A stretch of DNA of 23,199 nucleotides, taken from assembly GCA_046160045.1 (NCBI GenBank), contig JBJXGR010000010.1:1-23199 (forward strand), in the 5' to 3' direction. Positions 14,313 through 22,085 of the stretch are shown in pieces (position 1 is the stretch's first letter; each line of letters opens with the position of its first letter). A program made the position numbers and the translations under genes. The notes beneath the pieces are model-generated. The model ran no database searches. It was given only the letters and a program-made list of their open reading frames with translations, and was not told where the DNA came from. This DNA is from CAZGUX01 sp046160045. GTDB taxonomy: Bacteria; Acidobacteriota; Terriglobia; Bryobacterales; Bryobacteraceae.

Positions 14313-15551
14313 ATGATCCACGCTAGTGTATCACGTTGGATACCCGCGGCGTCCATGATGCTGGTCTCTCTGATCAGCTACGTCGACCGCAACACTCTCG
14401 CGCTGCTCGCTCCCACCATTCTCGAGGAGACCGGACTGAGCGCCCAGGACTACGGCCTCATCGTTTCGGCCTTTTCCGTCTTCTACATGCTGGGCAATCC
14501 GGTGTGGGGCGCGCTGCTCGACCGCATCGGTCTGCGCACGGGAATGCTGGCCGCGGTCTCGTTCTGGAGCCTTGCTTCCACAGCCCACGCCTGGGCCTCC
14601 GGCTTCTGGGGATTCGCCTTCGCCCGGGCCGCTCTCGGTTTCGGAGAAGGCGCCACCTTTCCCGGTGGACTCCGCACCGTGACCCAGACGTTGAATTTCA
14701 CCGAACAGTCGCGAGGGATTGCCGTCTCCTACAGCGGCGGATCCCTGGGAGCTATGATCACCCCGCTCGTCATCACGCCCGTCGTCCTGTGGTGGGGATG
14801 GCGATCCGCGTTCCTGTTCACCGGCCTGATCGGAGCCGCGTGGCTTCTGATGTGGTTCTTCGTCAGCCGCCGCGCCGACATTCGCCTTCCCCGCCCCACC
14901 CGCCAAGCCGACGCCGGGCCGGTGGCCATCCGCTACGGGGATCCGCGCGTCTGGGGATTCATCCTCGCGTACTCCCTCGGCGCCCTGCCGCTCGGCTTTG
15001 TGAACTATGGCACCTCCATCTACCTCAACCGGGTCCACAACATTTCGCAGGCCGATCTCGGCAAGCTCCTGTGGATTCCTCCGTTCGGTTGGGAGGTCGG
15101 CTACTTCGTGTGGGGCTGGTGGCTCGACCGCCTTGCGCGGCAGGGCGTCGGCCCCTACTTTGCCGCCCGCCGCGTCATGTTCCTCTGTGTCTTTCTCAGT
15201 TTTCCGCTCGCACTCGTGCCCTTCCTCGATCCGCTCTGGCTCATCATGCTGGAATTATTCTTCGCCATGTTCGTCACCGTGGGCTTTGTGCTCCCGTCGG
15301 TGAATTACGCGGTCCATACGTTCACCACCACCAACTCGGGCCTGATTGCCGGAATTGGTGCCGGCTCTTTCGGCGCGTCCGTCGCCCTGTTCATGCCCTT
15401 GTTCGGCCGGTTCTTTGACCAGAACCTCTATTGGGCGGCGTTCGGCATCTCCGCATTCCTGCCCATCATCGGATACATCAGTTGGCGCCTGATCCACCCG
15501 CGCCCCGACCAGGCGTCCCTTTCCTATCAACCGCAGCAGCGCGCGGTATGA
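14313..15551 (+). CDS. MFS transporter, ACS (anion:cation symporter)-like
   Basis: An inner-membrane major facilitator with about 12 predicted helices, 412 residues from ATG 14313. LVSLISYVDRNTLALLAPTI opens helix 1, and the MFS motif A reads GALLDRIGLRTGM after helix 2. FGEGATFPGGLRT in helix 4 is characteristic of the ACS branch that includes hexuronate, glucarate and phthalate-type transporters, so an organic-acid or sugar-acid substrate is likely but not determined. ATG 14295 would add six residues; starts further upstream (14229) lie inside the divergent DUF507 gene and are rejected. It heads a same-strand run with a DUF1080 protein, a DapA-family protein and a sialidase-like protein, consistent with carbohydrate uptake. 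Confidence 0.87.
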   Translation: MIHASVSRWIPAASMMLVSLISYVDRNTLALLAPTILEETGLSAQDYGLIVSAFSVFYMLGNPVWGALLDRIGLRTGMLAAVSFWSLASTAHAWASGFWGFAFARAALGFGEGATFPGGLRTVTQTLNFTEQSRGIAVSYSGGSLGAMITPLVITPVVLWWGWRSAFLFTGLIGAAWLLMWFFVSRRADIRLPRPTRQADAGPVAIRYGDPRVWGFILAYSLGALPLGFVNYGTSIYLNRVHNISQADLGKLLWIPPFGWEVGYFVWGWWLDRLARQGVGPYFAARRVMFLCVFLSFPLALVPFLDPLWLIMLELFFAMFVTVGFVLPSVNYAVHTFTTTNSGLIAGIGAGSFGASVALFMPLFGRFFDQNLYWAAFGISAFLPIIGYISWRLIHPRPDQASLSYQPQQRAV

Positions 15552-15581
15552 CGTACCCTATACCTCACGCGACAACAGCGC

Positions 15582-15587
15582 TACCCT
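15582..15587 (+). promoter_or_regulatory. -10-like box TACCCT seven bases before the DUF1080 start
   Basis: TACCCT at 15582-15587 precedes ATG 15595 by 7 nt. No Shine-Dalgarno is visible between them, as expected for a leaderless transcript. The -35 region has no clear match. Confidence 0.35.
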
Positions 15588-15594
15588 ACGAGCA

Positions 15595-16434
15595 ATGCGA
15601 TTGCCCTCGATTGTTGTTGCCGCCCTCATCTCTTCGGCTCTGGCGTCGGCCGACAACCAGGAGTGGCTTCCGCTTTTCAATGGCCGCGACCTCACCGGCT
15701 GGTCCGTCAAGATCACTGGCTACAACCTGACCGACAACTTCGCCAACACCTTTCGCGTCGAAAACGGCGTTCTCAAGGTCGCCTACGACGGCTACGACGA
15801 GTTCAAAGGCCGCTTCGGCCACATCTTCTATCGCCACAAGTTCTCGTACTATCGTCTTCGCGCGGAGTATCGATTCACGGGCCAGCAGGCGACAGGCGGC
15901 CCCTCGTGGGCCTTCCGCAACAGCGGCCTCATGATTCACTGCCAGGATCCGGCGACCATTGGCAAAGACCAGGAGTTCCCCATCTCGATCGAGGTGCAGC
16001 TTTTGGGCGGCAACGGCATCACCGAGCGAACCACCGCCAACGTCTGCTCGCCCGGAACTCACATCGTGATGAACGGCGCCCTCGTCACCAAGCACTGCAA
16101 CAATTCAACGTCCAAGACCTATCACGGCGACCAGTGGGTCACGGTCGAGGTGGAAGTGCTGGGCGACACCACCATCCGCCACATCGTCGACGCCAGAACC
16201 GTGCTCGAATACGACAAGCCGCAGATCGGCGGCAGCGGCATGAAGGGCGTACCTCCCGGCCCCAATCGTGACGGTGAACTCCTCAGCGAAGGCTACATTT
16301 CCCTGCAGAGTGAGAGCCACCCCATCGAATTCCGGAGGGTCGAACTGCTCAACCTCGCCGGGTGCAAAGACCCGAGGGCAACCAATTTCAAGAGCTACTA
16401 TGTGAAAGCCGACCCGGCGTCCTGCCGGTACTGA
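15595..16434 (+). CDS. Secreted DUF1080 (3-keto-disaccharide hydrolase-like) protein
   Basis: A 279-residue exported protein with a signal peptide (MRLPSIVVAALISSALASA). The DUF1080 domain begins with the hallmark WLPLFNGRDLTGW (about 24-36) and continues through a concanavalin-like beta-sandwich: FRVENGVLKVAYDGYDEF, AFRNSGLMIHCQDP, FPISIEVQLLGG and the closing EGYISLQSESHPIEFRRVELLNL. Family members have been linked to hydrolysis of 3-keto-glycosides, but many are uncharacterised. A short C-terminal cysteine motif, GCKDPRATNFKS then CRY, resembles the GCxDPxAxNY...C repeat seen at the ends of other secreted proteins. It lies 43 nt after the MFS gene and 39 nt before the DapA-family gene, suggesting a shared glycan-processing role. 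Confidence 0.87.
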   Translation: MRLPSIVVAALISSALASADNQEWLPLFNGRDLTGWSVKITGYNLTDNFANTFRVENGVLKVAYDGYDEFKGRFGHIFYRHKFSYYRLRAEYRFTGQQATGGPSWAFRNSGLMIHCQDPATIGKDQEFPISIEVQLLGGNGITERTTANVCSPGTHIVMNGALVTKHCNNSTSKTYHGDQWVTVEVEVLGDTTIRHIVDARTVLEYDKPQIGGSGMKGVPPGPNRDGELLSEGYISLQSESHPIEFRRVELLNLAGCKDPRATNFKSYYVKADPASCRY

Positions 16435-16461
16435 CCGCTTCCGGTTTCGTGCGAATTCTGA

Positions 16462-16467
16462 TACGAA
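16462..16467 (+). promoter_or_regulatory. Extended -10-like box TGATACGAA six bases before the DapA-family start
   Basis: TACGAA at 16462-16467, preceded by TGA (an extended -10 TGn), ends exactly 6 nt before ATG 16474. A weak purine run (GAAAGAG) overlaps the same bases and could instead be a poorly spaced ribosome binding site. Confidence 0.35.
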
Positions 16468-16473
16468 AGAGTC

Positions 16474-17448
16474 ATGTCCTCATCCGATACCAGCCGCCGT
16501 GCGTTTCTCGGTGTTTCCGCCGCCGCCGCAGGCGCCCTTTCCGCCTCGCCGGCCTCGGCCGCCGCCAAGACATGGGAAGGGATCTTCGTGATCATGCAGA
16601 CGCCCTTCCTCGACACGCTCGAGGTCGACGAAGAGTCACTGCGCCGCGAAGCCGACTTCCTGGCGCGCGGGCGCATTCACGGCATGGTCTGGCCTGCCGG
16701 CGCCGGCGAAACCAAGTCCCTCTCGCACAGCGAGCGGATCAGATTCTCCGAGGCCGTGGTGAAGGAAGCCCGTGGCCGGTCCACCGTGCTGATCGGCGTG
16801 CACGGCGCCAACAAGTTCGAGGCGATGGAATATACGCGCCATGCCGAGAAGATCGGGGCCGACGGCCTGCATGCCCTCGGTCCCAGCGATGACGCTGCGG
16901 ACCCGGAGATTCTGACGGACTATTTCATGTCCATCGCCTCCGTCTCCAAACTGCCACTTTCGATTCAGGTCTCGAATGCCGGCATGAGCAGCGAGTTCCT
17001 TCTGAAACTCGCCGAGAAAGTGCCGACCTTCAAGATCGCCAAGCTCGAGGGCTCGCGCGTCACTCACGACGTCACCAAGTTCGTCAAGCAGGCCAAGGAC
17101 CGGCTAATCCCGTCCACCGGCGGCGGGGCCATGAACCTCTACCAGGAGATGGCCCGGGGTTCGGGCGGAACCATGGCGGGCGCGGGCTTCGCCGACATTC
17201 AAACCGAGATCTGGGACCTGTATCACGCAGGGAAGCTGAAGGAAGCGAGGGAACTGTTCGCCAAGTATCTGATGACGGCGGTCCTCGAGCGGCAGACCGG
17301 GTACGTGATCCAGAAGGAAGTCCTGCGCCGGCGCGGCATCTTCCGCACGGTGGTGATGCGCAACACGCGGAAGTTCAGCATGGATGCCGCCGACGTCCGC
17401 GAACTCGACGAGTTGATGGAAATGCTGCGGCCGCACTTCCGCGTGTAG
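16474..17448 (+). CDS. Tat-exported DapA/NanA-family (dihydrodipicolinate synthase-like) protein
   Basis: A 324-residue TIM-barrel lyase/aldolase homologue preceded by a twin-arginine signal (SRRAFLGVS at 7-15, then an Ala-rich core to about 30). The barrel shows WEGIFVIMQTPFLDTLEVD, ADFLARGRIHGMVWPAGAGE, GADGLHALGPSDDAADPEIL and FKIAKLEGS with K190 aligning to the Schiff-base lysine. The canonical GTTGE pyruvate-binding loop reads AGAGE (75-79), and the YNVP tyrosine region reads IQVSNAG (Q165 at the tyrosine position), so classical dihydrodipicolinate or N-acetylneuraminate lyase chemistry is doubtful. An exported family member is unusual because these enzymes are normally cytoplasmic. It sits between a DUF1080 protein and a sialidase-like protein, which suggests glycan-related work outside the membrane. 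Substrate unknown. Confidence 0.82.
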   Translation: MSSSDTSRRAFLGVSAAAAGALSASPASAAAKTWEGIFVIMQTPFLDTLEVDEESLRREADFLARGRIHGMVWPAGAGETKSLSHSERIRFSEAVVKEARGRSTVLIGVHGANKFEAMEYTRHAEKIGADGLHALGPSDDAADPEILTDYFMSIASVSKLPLSIQVSNAGMSSEFLLKLAEKVPTFKIAKLEGSRVTHDVTKFVKQAKDRLIPSTGGGAMNLYQEMARGSGGTMAGAGFADIQTEIWDLYHAGKLKEARELFAKYLMTAVLERQTGYVIQKEVLRRRGIFRTVVMRNTRKFSMDAADVRELDELMEMLRPHFRV

Positions 17449-17472
17449 CCGCGCGGTCGGTTTTCTGATATC

Positions 17473-17478
17473 TATACT
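17473..17478 (+). promoter_or_regulatory. -10-like box TATACT just before the sialidase-like start
   Basis: TATACT at 17473-17478 lies 4 nt before ATG 17483; an overlapping TATCTA at 17469-17474 lies 8 nt before it. Either could drive a transcript starting at or within a few bases of the ATG. No Shine-Dalgarno is present in the 34-nt spacer. Confidence 0.35.
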
Positions 17479-17482
17479 CTTG

Positions 17483-18580
17483 ATGCTTCCACTCCTGGGT
17501 ATCATTCTGCTGTCGTCGTGCCTGTACGCGGCCGGACCCGTCACGATCGATCTTCTTCCGCCCGGACCGGGCAATCCTCGCAATACCGAGGGTGACTTTG
17601 TCCAGTTGAAGGATGGCCGCCTTCTCTTCGTCTACTCCCGATTCTCGGGCGGCGGAGAAGACCACTCTACCGCCGACCTCGCCGCCCGATACTCGAGCGA
17701 CGGGGGGCTTACCTGGACGCAGCAGGACGCCAAGTTCATCTCGAACGAAGGCACCATGAACGTGATGTCGGTGAACTTCCTGCGCCTGGCGACGGGCGAG
17801 ATTGCCTTGTTCTACGCGCGGAAGAACTCCATGCTCGATTGCCGCACCTACATGCGGATTTCCAAGAACGAAGGCAAGACGTGGAGCAAGCCCCGCCTCG
17901 CCATCCCCGAAATCGGCTATTACGTTCTCAACAACGACCGTGCCTATCAACTCAAATCCGGAAGAATCATTCTGCCGGTGGCCCTTCATCGGAACGAAAC
18001 CAACGACCCCACGAAGTTCAACAGCCGCGGCGTAGCCATGGCCTACCTCTCCGACAACAAGGGCAAGACCTGGCGCCGCAGCAAGACCGTGCTGGAGAAC
18101 CCATCACCCGATCGCGCGGGGCTGCAGGAGCCTGGCGTCATCGAACTCAAGGACGGACGCGTCCTGATGTACATGCGGACTGGCATGGGCAGCCAGTATT
18201 ACTCTTATTCCAGTGACGGTGGGGAGACCTGGTCGCCGGTGGAGCCGTCCAGCCTCTTGTCACCGGTGTCTCCGGCCACCATCGGGCGCATCCCCGAAAC
18301 CGGGGACTTGCTGGCGGTGTGGAACGATCACTCGAACGTGAGCGCCGACATCAAGAACCGCAAGCGCACGCCGCTGACGGTCGCGATCTCTCGCGATGAA
18401 GGCCGGACGTGGCAGAAAGCGAAGAACATCGCCGACGATCCCGCAGGCTGGTATTGCTACACGGCGGTGGAGTTTGTGGGCGACCGCGTGATCCTCGGCT
18501 ACAACGCCGGCGGGTCGGGCCTGCCGCACCTGAGCCGGTCGGTGATGACGTCCTTCGATCTCGACTGGTTGTATCAATAG
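17483..18580 (+). CDS. BNR/Asp-box sialidase-like secreted protein
   Basis: A 365-residue six-bladed-propeller-type protein. Five Asp boxes (SxDxGxTW) are visible: SSDGGLTW (71-78), SKNEGKTW (127-134), SDNKGKTW (190-197), SSDGGETW (243-250) and SRDEGRTW (303-310). It therefore belongs to the sialidase/neuraminidase superfamily, which cleaves terminal sialic acids or related glycosides, though many bacterial members have other activities. The N-terminal FRIP-type arginine motif is not obvious (GDFVQLKDGRLLFVYSRF instead). The leader MLPLLGIILLSSCLYA contains a lipobox-like LSSC, so it may be a lipoprotein anchored by C13; plain secretion is the alternative. TTG 17480 immediately before the ATG is possible but less likely. 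It follows the DapA-family gene by 34 nt. Confidence 0.85.
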   Translation: MLPLLGIILLSSCLYAAGPVTIDLLPPGPGNPRNTEGDFVQLKDGRLLFVYSRFSGGGEDHSTADLAARYSSDGGLTWTQQDAKFISNEGTMNVMSVNFLRLATGEIALFYARKNSMLDCRTYMRISKNEGKTWSKPRLAIPEIGYYVLNNDRAYQLKSGRIILPVALHRNETNDPTKFNSRGVAMAYLSDNKGKTWRRSKTVLENPSPDRAGLQEPGVIELKDGRVLMYMRTGMGSQYYSYSSDGGETWSPVEPSSLLSPVSPATIGRIPETGDLLAVWNDHSNVSADIKNRKRTPLTVAISRDEGRTWQKAKNIADDPAGWYCYTAVEFVGDRVILGYNAGGSGLPHLSRSVMTSFDLDWLYQ

Positions 18581-18661
18581 GCAGGGGTACTCCTCAAACG
18601 CAGAGGTCCCACGAGTCCCTGATTCCGTAGCAAACCGATTCTGCTACCCTGACTAATTCCT
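18581..18661 (+). promoter_or_regulatory. Spacer with possible extended -10 box before the TonB receptor
   Basis: An 81-nt spacer without a gene. TGCTACCCT (TGn followed by TACCCT at 18645-18650) resembles an extended -10; transcription would start near 18657, about 5 nt before ATG 18662. No Shine-Dalgarno is seen. The match is weaker than for the other genes of this run. Confidence 0.3.
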
Positions 18662-21394
18662 ATGCGAATCGTCAGGGCCATCTCTGCTCTCGTGGCTCTG
18701 CATATGACGTCCTTGGCTGTCACGCCGTTCACCGGACGCGTGCGCGATTCATCCGGCGCACCTGTCGCCGGGGGGACAGTGCAGATAGTCACCCTGAGAG
18801 GCGGAACCAGCATCGGGGCCGTCCTCCTGCAGACACAGACTCTCGACGACGGCACGTTCCGCTGGCCTTCGGTGGAGGAACCTCCATTCCGGATCCGCGT
18901 TACCGCGCCGGGCTTTGCTGTCCGCGAACTCGCGATTTCTTCCATGCCGACGGGCGCCGTTGAGGTAATGCTGGCGCCAGAATCCGCGTACAGCAGCGTG
19001 ACGGTTTCGGCGACGCCCACGACTCGCGGAATCGCCGAAGACAGTCTCGAGTCCCCGCACGTGGCCATCGTCCGCGCGGAAGACCGGCTGAGAGAGCAGC
19101 CGCTGCCGACACTGGGACACGCGCTGGCCAACGAGCCCGGAATCCTGCTACAGCAGAGCACCTGGGGCCAGGTGTCTCCGTTTCTACGCGGCCTCACCGG
19201 TTACCAGGTGCTCAATCTGGTGGACGGCGTCCGGTTCAATAACTCGACGTTCCGCTCCGGCCCGAATCAGTATCTGGCCTATATGGAGCCAAGCCAAGCA
19301 CAGCGTGTGGAGGCTGTTCTGGGGCCGACCGGCGTCGCGTGGGGCAGCGATGCGCTGGGCGGCGCCATCAACGTCGACACCGCGCAGCCGAGCTTTGTTT
19401 CGGCGAACGGTTCCCCCGAACTGCACGGCCAATTCCAACTGGGCGGTTCCAGCGCCGACCTGTCTGGAACCGGCAGCGGCCAACTCGCCCTCTCGACGCC
19501 TCGCTTCTTCTGGCTAGGCGGATTATCCGGCCGCCGCCACAATGATCTGCGCACCGGTGGCGGTGTCGATTCCCGCAACGTGTACCGCAGGTTGTTCGGC
19601 ATGCACCCGGACGCCATCCGCGACCTGATCGGCGATCGCCAACAGGACAGCAGCTTTCAACAGTATGGCGTCGAGGGCCGATTCGCGGCAAGGCTGCGGG
19701 CAGACCAGATTCTGACTTTCCATTATCAGCGAGGCGTCCAGGAGGGCGTCGATGGGTACAAGGATCTGCTCGGCGGCCTTGGCCGGGTCATCTCGACGTT
19801 CGAGCCCCAGGAACTCAACTGGCTTTATGCGAGATACGAGAAGTTCCGCCTCGGTTGGCTGGATTCCCTCAACGGCACGTTCTCGTTCAACGGCCAGACG
19901 GATGGCGGCCGGCGGCAGAATCTCTCATTTTCCGACCCGCTCACCACCGACTTCGCGCGCGTGAATGTCCTCGGGTATGCCGGGCAGGCTACCACCCATG
20001 CCGGTTCGCGGCTACTGGCTTCCTTTGGCGGAGAGATCTATAGCGAGCACATCGACTCCACGCGCGAAGTGCTGAACCCTGTCAACGGTGTTGTCACACG
20101 CCCGCGTCCGCTATACCCCAACCACTCGCGCTACCAGAATCTCGGCGCTTTCGCGCAGGGCAGCTACCGGATCCTGCCATCTGTACGCGCCGCCGCCGGC
20201 GTCCGGGTCACGGGCGTTCGATTCGCCACCGTCGAAGACCGCGCGTCGAGCATCCCCGAATCCTCACAATGGTTTCGCGACGTCACTTTCCAGAGCAGTT
20301 TGCAGTGGCAGGTCGCGGGACCTTTCAGCATTCACGGGGTGATCAGCCGCGGTTTTCGCGCGCCGAACCTGAACGACCTTGGCGCGCTTGGCTTGAACGA
20401 CCTCGGGTACGAGGTTCCCGCATCTGAAGCGATTCCGGCCGGCGCGTTGCTTTCCACCGATGCCGGCGAAGGAGCCCTTTCGAAAGGGAGGGCGCTCAGC
20501 CGTCTGGCGCCGGAATCATTGATGAACTATGAGTTTGGCCTGCGTGTCCGCACCAGACGAGTCTACGGACGCGCCCAATTTTTCGAAGCCGAGCTTTTCG
20601 ACCCGATTGTTCGCCGTACGCTTCTCTTTCCAGCCGCCAACGCGCCCACCAGTTTGGCGGGGCTGCCGGTGACGCCCATTGCCCAGACGGCGGCGCAACG
20701 TGAGGACGGCCTAGTCACGGTTGCGACAGCGATCGACCCGCGCGCGGTGAAGGCGTTCGTCAACGACGGCCGATCCCGCTACTACGGCGTGGAGGCAATG
20801 GGCGGTGTGCCGATCACCGGCCGCCTCGCGCTCGAGGGCAACTACAGCTACATCATGGGACGGGATCTTTTCCCGAACCGCAACATCCGCCGCCTGCCTC
20901 CAGCCATGGGCGCGGCACGCCTCCGCTACACTCCTTCGGGCCGCCGCCCGTGGGTAGAAATCTCGATGACTTCGGCCCGGGAACAGACGCGTCTGAGCGG
21001 CGGCGACCGCGATGACGAGCGCATTGGAGCCTCGTTCCGCAGGGCCGATATCGCCTCGTTCTTTCGCGGCTCGCGAGTGGCCGTGCAGACCGATGCGGCA
21101 TCCGGAGTCTTTCGGCCCACGGGCGAGACTCTCCTCCAGATTCAGAATCGCGTGCTGCCGATCGGAGCGACGATCCACGGCGTGCGCGTGGTCGACGATA
21201 GCTCGCGCGTCCCCTTCTACCTGTCGACAGCGGGGTGGGCGACCATCGGCGTGCGTTCCGGCTTTCCGCTGGGCGAGCGCTGGCAGTTAAACCTTGCGCT
21301 TGAGAACATCCTCAACAAGAACTACCGGTACCACGGCTCGGGCGTGGACTCTCCCGGCGTGAGCGCCTGGCTGGCCGTCCGGTTCTTCTTCTGA
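18662..21394 (+). CDS. TonB-dependent outer membrane receptor with carboxypeptidase-regulatory-like N-terminal domain
   Basis: A 910-residue outer-membrane receptor for energised uptake. Order: signal peptide (1-20), an Ig-like CarboxypepD_reg domain (about 22-100; TPFTGRVRDSSGAPVAGG, TLDDGTFRWPSV), the plug (about 118-245; LGHALANEPGILLQQ, SPFLRGLTGYQVLNLVDGVR, GPTGVAWGSDALGGAINV) and a 22-stranded barrel ending LENILNKNYRYHGSGVDSPG and the terminal aromatic run VRFFF. The final Phe fits the BAM recognition signal. The YRxHGSGVxxPG ending is common among TonB receptors of unassigned ligand, so neither siderophore, haem nor glycan can be chosen. It lies 81 nt after the sialidase-like gene, which would fit import of released glycans, but this is positional inference. 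No TonB or ExbBD genes are nearby. Confidence 0.9.
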   Translation: MRIVRAISALVALHMTSLAVTPFTGRVRDSSGAPVAGGTVQIVTLRGGTSIGAVLLQTQTLDDGTFRWPSVEEPPFRIRVTAPGFAVRELAISSMPTGAVEVMLAPESAYSSVTVSATPTTRGIAEDSLESPHVAIVRAEDRLREQPLPTLGHALANEPGILLQQSTWGQVSPFLRGLTGYQVLNLVDGVRFNNSTFRSGPNQYLAYMEPSQAQRVEAVLGPTGVAWGSDALGGAINVDTAQPSFVSANGSPELHGQFQLGGSSADLSGTGSGQLALSTPRFFWLGGLSGRRHNDLRTGGGVDSRNVYRRLFGMHPDAIRDLIGDRQQDSSFQQYGVEGRFAARLRADQILTFHYQRGVQEGVDGYKDLLGGLGRVISTFEPQELNWLYARYEKFRLGWLDSLNGTFSFNGQTDGGRRQNLSFSDPLTTDFARVNVLGYAGQATTHAGSRLLASFGGEIYSEHIDSTREVLNPVNGVVTRPRPLYPNHSRYQNLGAFAQGSYRILPSVRAAAGVRVTGVRFATVEDRASSIPESSQWFRDVTFQSSLQWQVAGPFSIHGVISRGFRAPNLNDLGALGLNDLGYEVPASEAIPAGALLSTDAGEGALSKGRALSRLAPESLMNYEFGLRVRTRRVYGRAQFFEAELFDPIVRRTLLFPAANAPTSLAGLPVTPIAQTAAQREDGLVTVATAIDPRAVKAFVNDGRSRYYGVEAMGGVPITGRLALEGNYSYIMGRDLFPNRNIRRLPPAMGAARLRYTPSGRRPWVEISMTSAREQTRLSGGDRDDERIGASFRRADIASFFRGSRVAVQTDAASGVFRPTGETLLQIQNRVLPIGATIHGVRVVDDSSRVPFYLSTAGWATIGVRSGFPLGERWQLNLALENILNKNYRYHGSGVDSPGVSAWLAVRFFF

Positions 21395-21522
21395 AGGTTC
21401 GAATCGGCGTGCCTCAGAGCGCCGCGCTTCATCGGCTCAGCGCGCCCGTCCACCACGATGAGTGGGGGATAGACATCAGGTACGACAAAGATCACCCGCC
21501 AATGTCGGTTTCGACCATGCCT

Positions 21523-21690
21523 TGTGGCTTTCGCGAGCGCGCGTCCGCACTGAAGCCGAACCTCAAACCGTGAATCCTCCAGCCCCACGACGAGAGCGTC
21601 CGCAGCCCGCCGTCCGGGAACTGAACCGATGATTCTGGTGATTCTCCGCCGGACAGACACCTCCAGCGAGGAGTTGTCATCAGGTCCGTG
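21523..21690 (-). pseudogene. HEAT-repeat protein fragment
   Basis: The minus strand encodes about 55 residues with a HEAT-repeat look: SLEVSVRRRITRIIGSVPG, then RRAADALVVGLEDSRFEVRLQ and CGRALAKATRH. I recall the pattern VRRRIPRxL...RAxDGLxxGLxDxRFEVRyxCGRALxxI from large HEAT-repeat proteins of Acidobacteria and Planctomycetes. The frame stays open on both sides by chance, overlapping the TonB receptor end and the CPCC gene, and has no proper start. This is therefore best read as a surviving piece of a deleted gene. Confidence 0.45.
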
Positions 21691-21726
21691 GCTGAAGCCC
21701 GCCCCCGGTATGGTCTGTATTGGCAA

Positions 21727-21741
21727 CCGCGTGTTTCGCGG
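21727..21741 (-). terminator. Weak hairpin just after the CPCC gene stop
   Basis: CCGCG at 21727-21731 pairs with CGCGG at 21737-21741 around a 5-nt loop, beginning two bases after the minus-strand TGA. It is short and has no T tract, so function as a terminator is uncertain. Confidence 0.25.
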
Positions 21742-21743
21742 CC

Positions 21744-22046
21744 TCAATCCAGATCGATATCCCGCTTGGGCGGGGGCGTGTCCGGGCTTTCCTTGGCCTG
21801 TTTGAACAGTTCGTCGAATTTCTTCTCCAGCACCTGGTTGTGCACCTTGTGCTGTTCGAAGCTTTTCTGAAACAGTTCTTCGCGCCGGCCGGCCGCGCCC
21901 TTGAGCTTTTCCACCTCGGCGGCGAGGTCTTCGATCATCTTCGGTTTCTCTGGTTCCTTGTGCCAGATGACGGCCCTCGTTTCCGGATCCACTTTGAGCT
22001 TCGAGTGGCAGCAGGGACACTCGACTTCGAACAAGCCTTTGCGCAT
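21744..22046 (-). CDS. Small CPCC-motif coiled-coil protein of unknown function
   Basis: A 100-residue protein starting at ATG 22046. The N-terminus, MRKGLFEVECPCCHSKLKVD, looks like half of a zinc ribbon: one CxxC (CPCC) and a following His, with no second cysteine pair, so metal binding would need His or a partner chain. Residues about 35-90 form a charged coiled coil (EDLAAEVEKLKG, FQKSFEQHKVHNQVLEKKFDEL). The end is Pro/Asp-rich (TPPPKRDIDLD). It is probably cytoplasmic and perhaps oligomeric. I do not know the function. Longer readings that extend upstream to 22679 overlap the divergent reductase and are rejected. TATTAG lies five bases before the ATG and could drive a leaderless message. 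Confidence 0.7.
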   Translation of the reverse strand: MRKGLFEVECPCCHSKLKVDPETRAVIWHKEPEKPKMIEDLAAEVEKLKGAAGRREELFQKSFEQHKVHNQVLEKKFDELFKQAKESPDTPPPKRDIDLD

Positions 22047-22085
22047 ATCGGCTAATATGCTAACAGCACCGGAAGGAGAGATGGT
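22047..22085. promoter_or_regulatory. Overlapping divergent promoters with contrasting start signals
   Basis: Only 39 nt separate the two divergent starts. On minus, TATTAG (22057-22052) lies 5 nt before the CPCC gene. On plus, TAATAT (22053-22058) would give a start near 22065 and a leader of about 21 nt containing GGAAGGAGA (22071-22079), a strong Shine-Dalgarno for the reductase at 22086. The two -10 boxes occupy the same bases, so the polymerases would compete. Confidence 0.4.

Larger units (their letters stand above)
21395..21743. other. Gene-poor region holding a gene remnant
   Basis: Between the TonB receptor and the small CPCC gene no intact gene is supported. The minus strand carries a HEAT-repeat-like remnant (about 21523-21690). 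A short hairpin lies next to the stop of the CPCC gene. Nothing recognisable was seen in 21395-21520. Confidence 0.5.

Noticed and set aside
14313..18580. Sialic acid catabolic (nan) operon
   Set aside because: The DapA homologue is exported and lacks canonical residues, the Asp-box protein lacks an obvious FRIP motif, and nanK, nanE and nagAB are absent.
21322..22020. Minus-strand 232-codon gene
   Set aside because: It overlaps the TonB receptor end and most of the CPCC gene in a different frame. Only the central 55 residues resemble a protein family.
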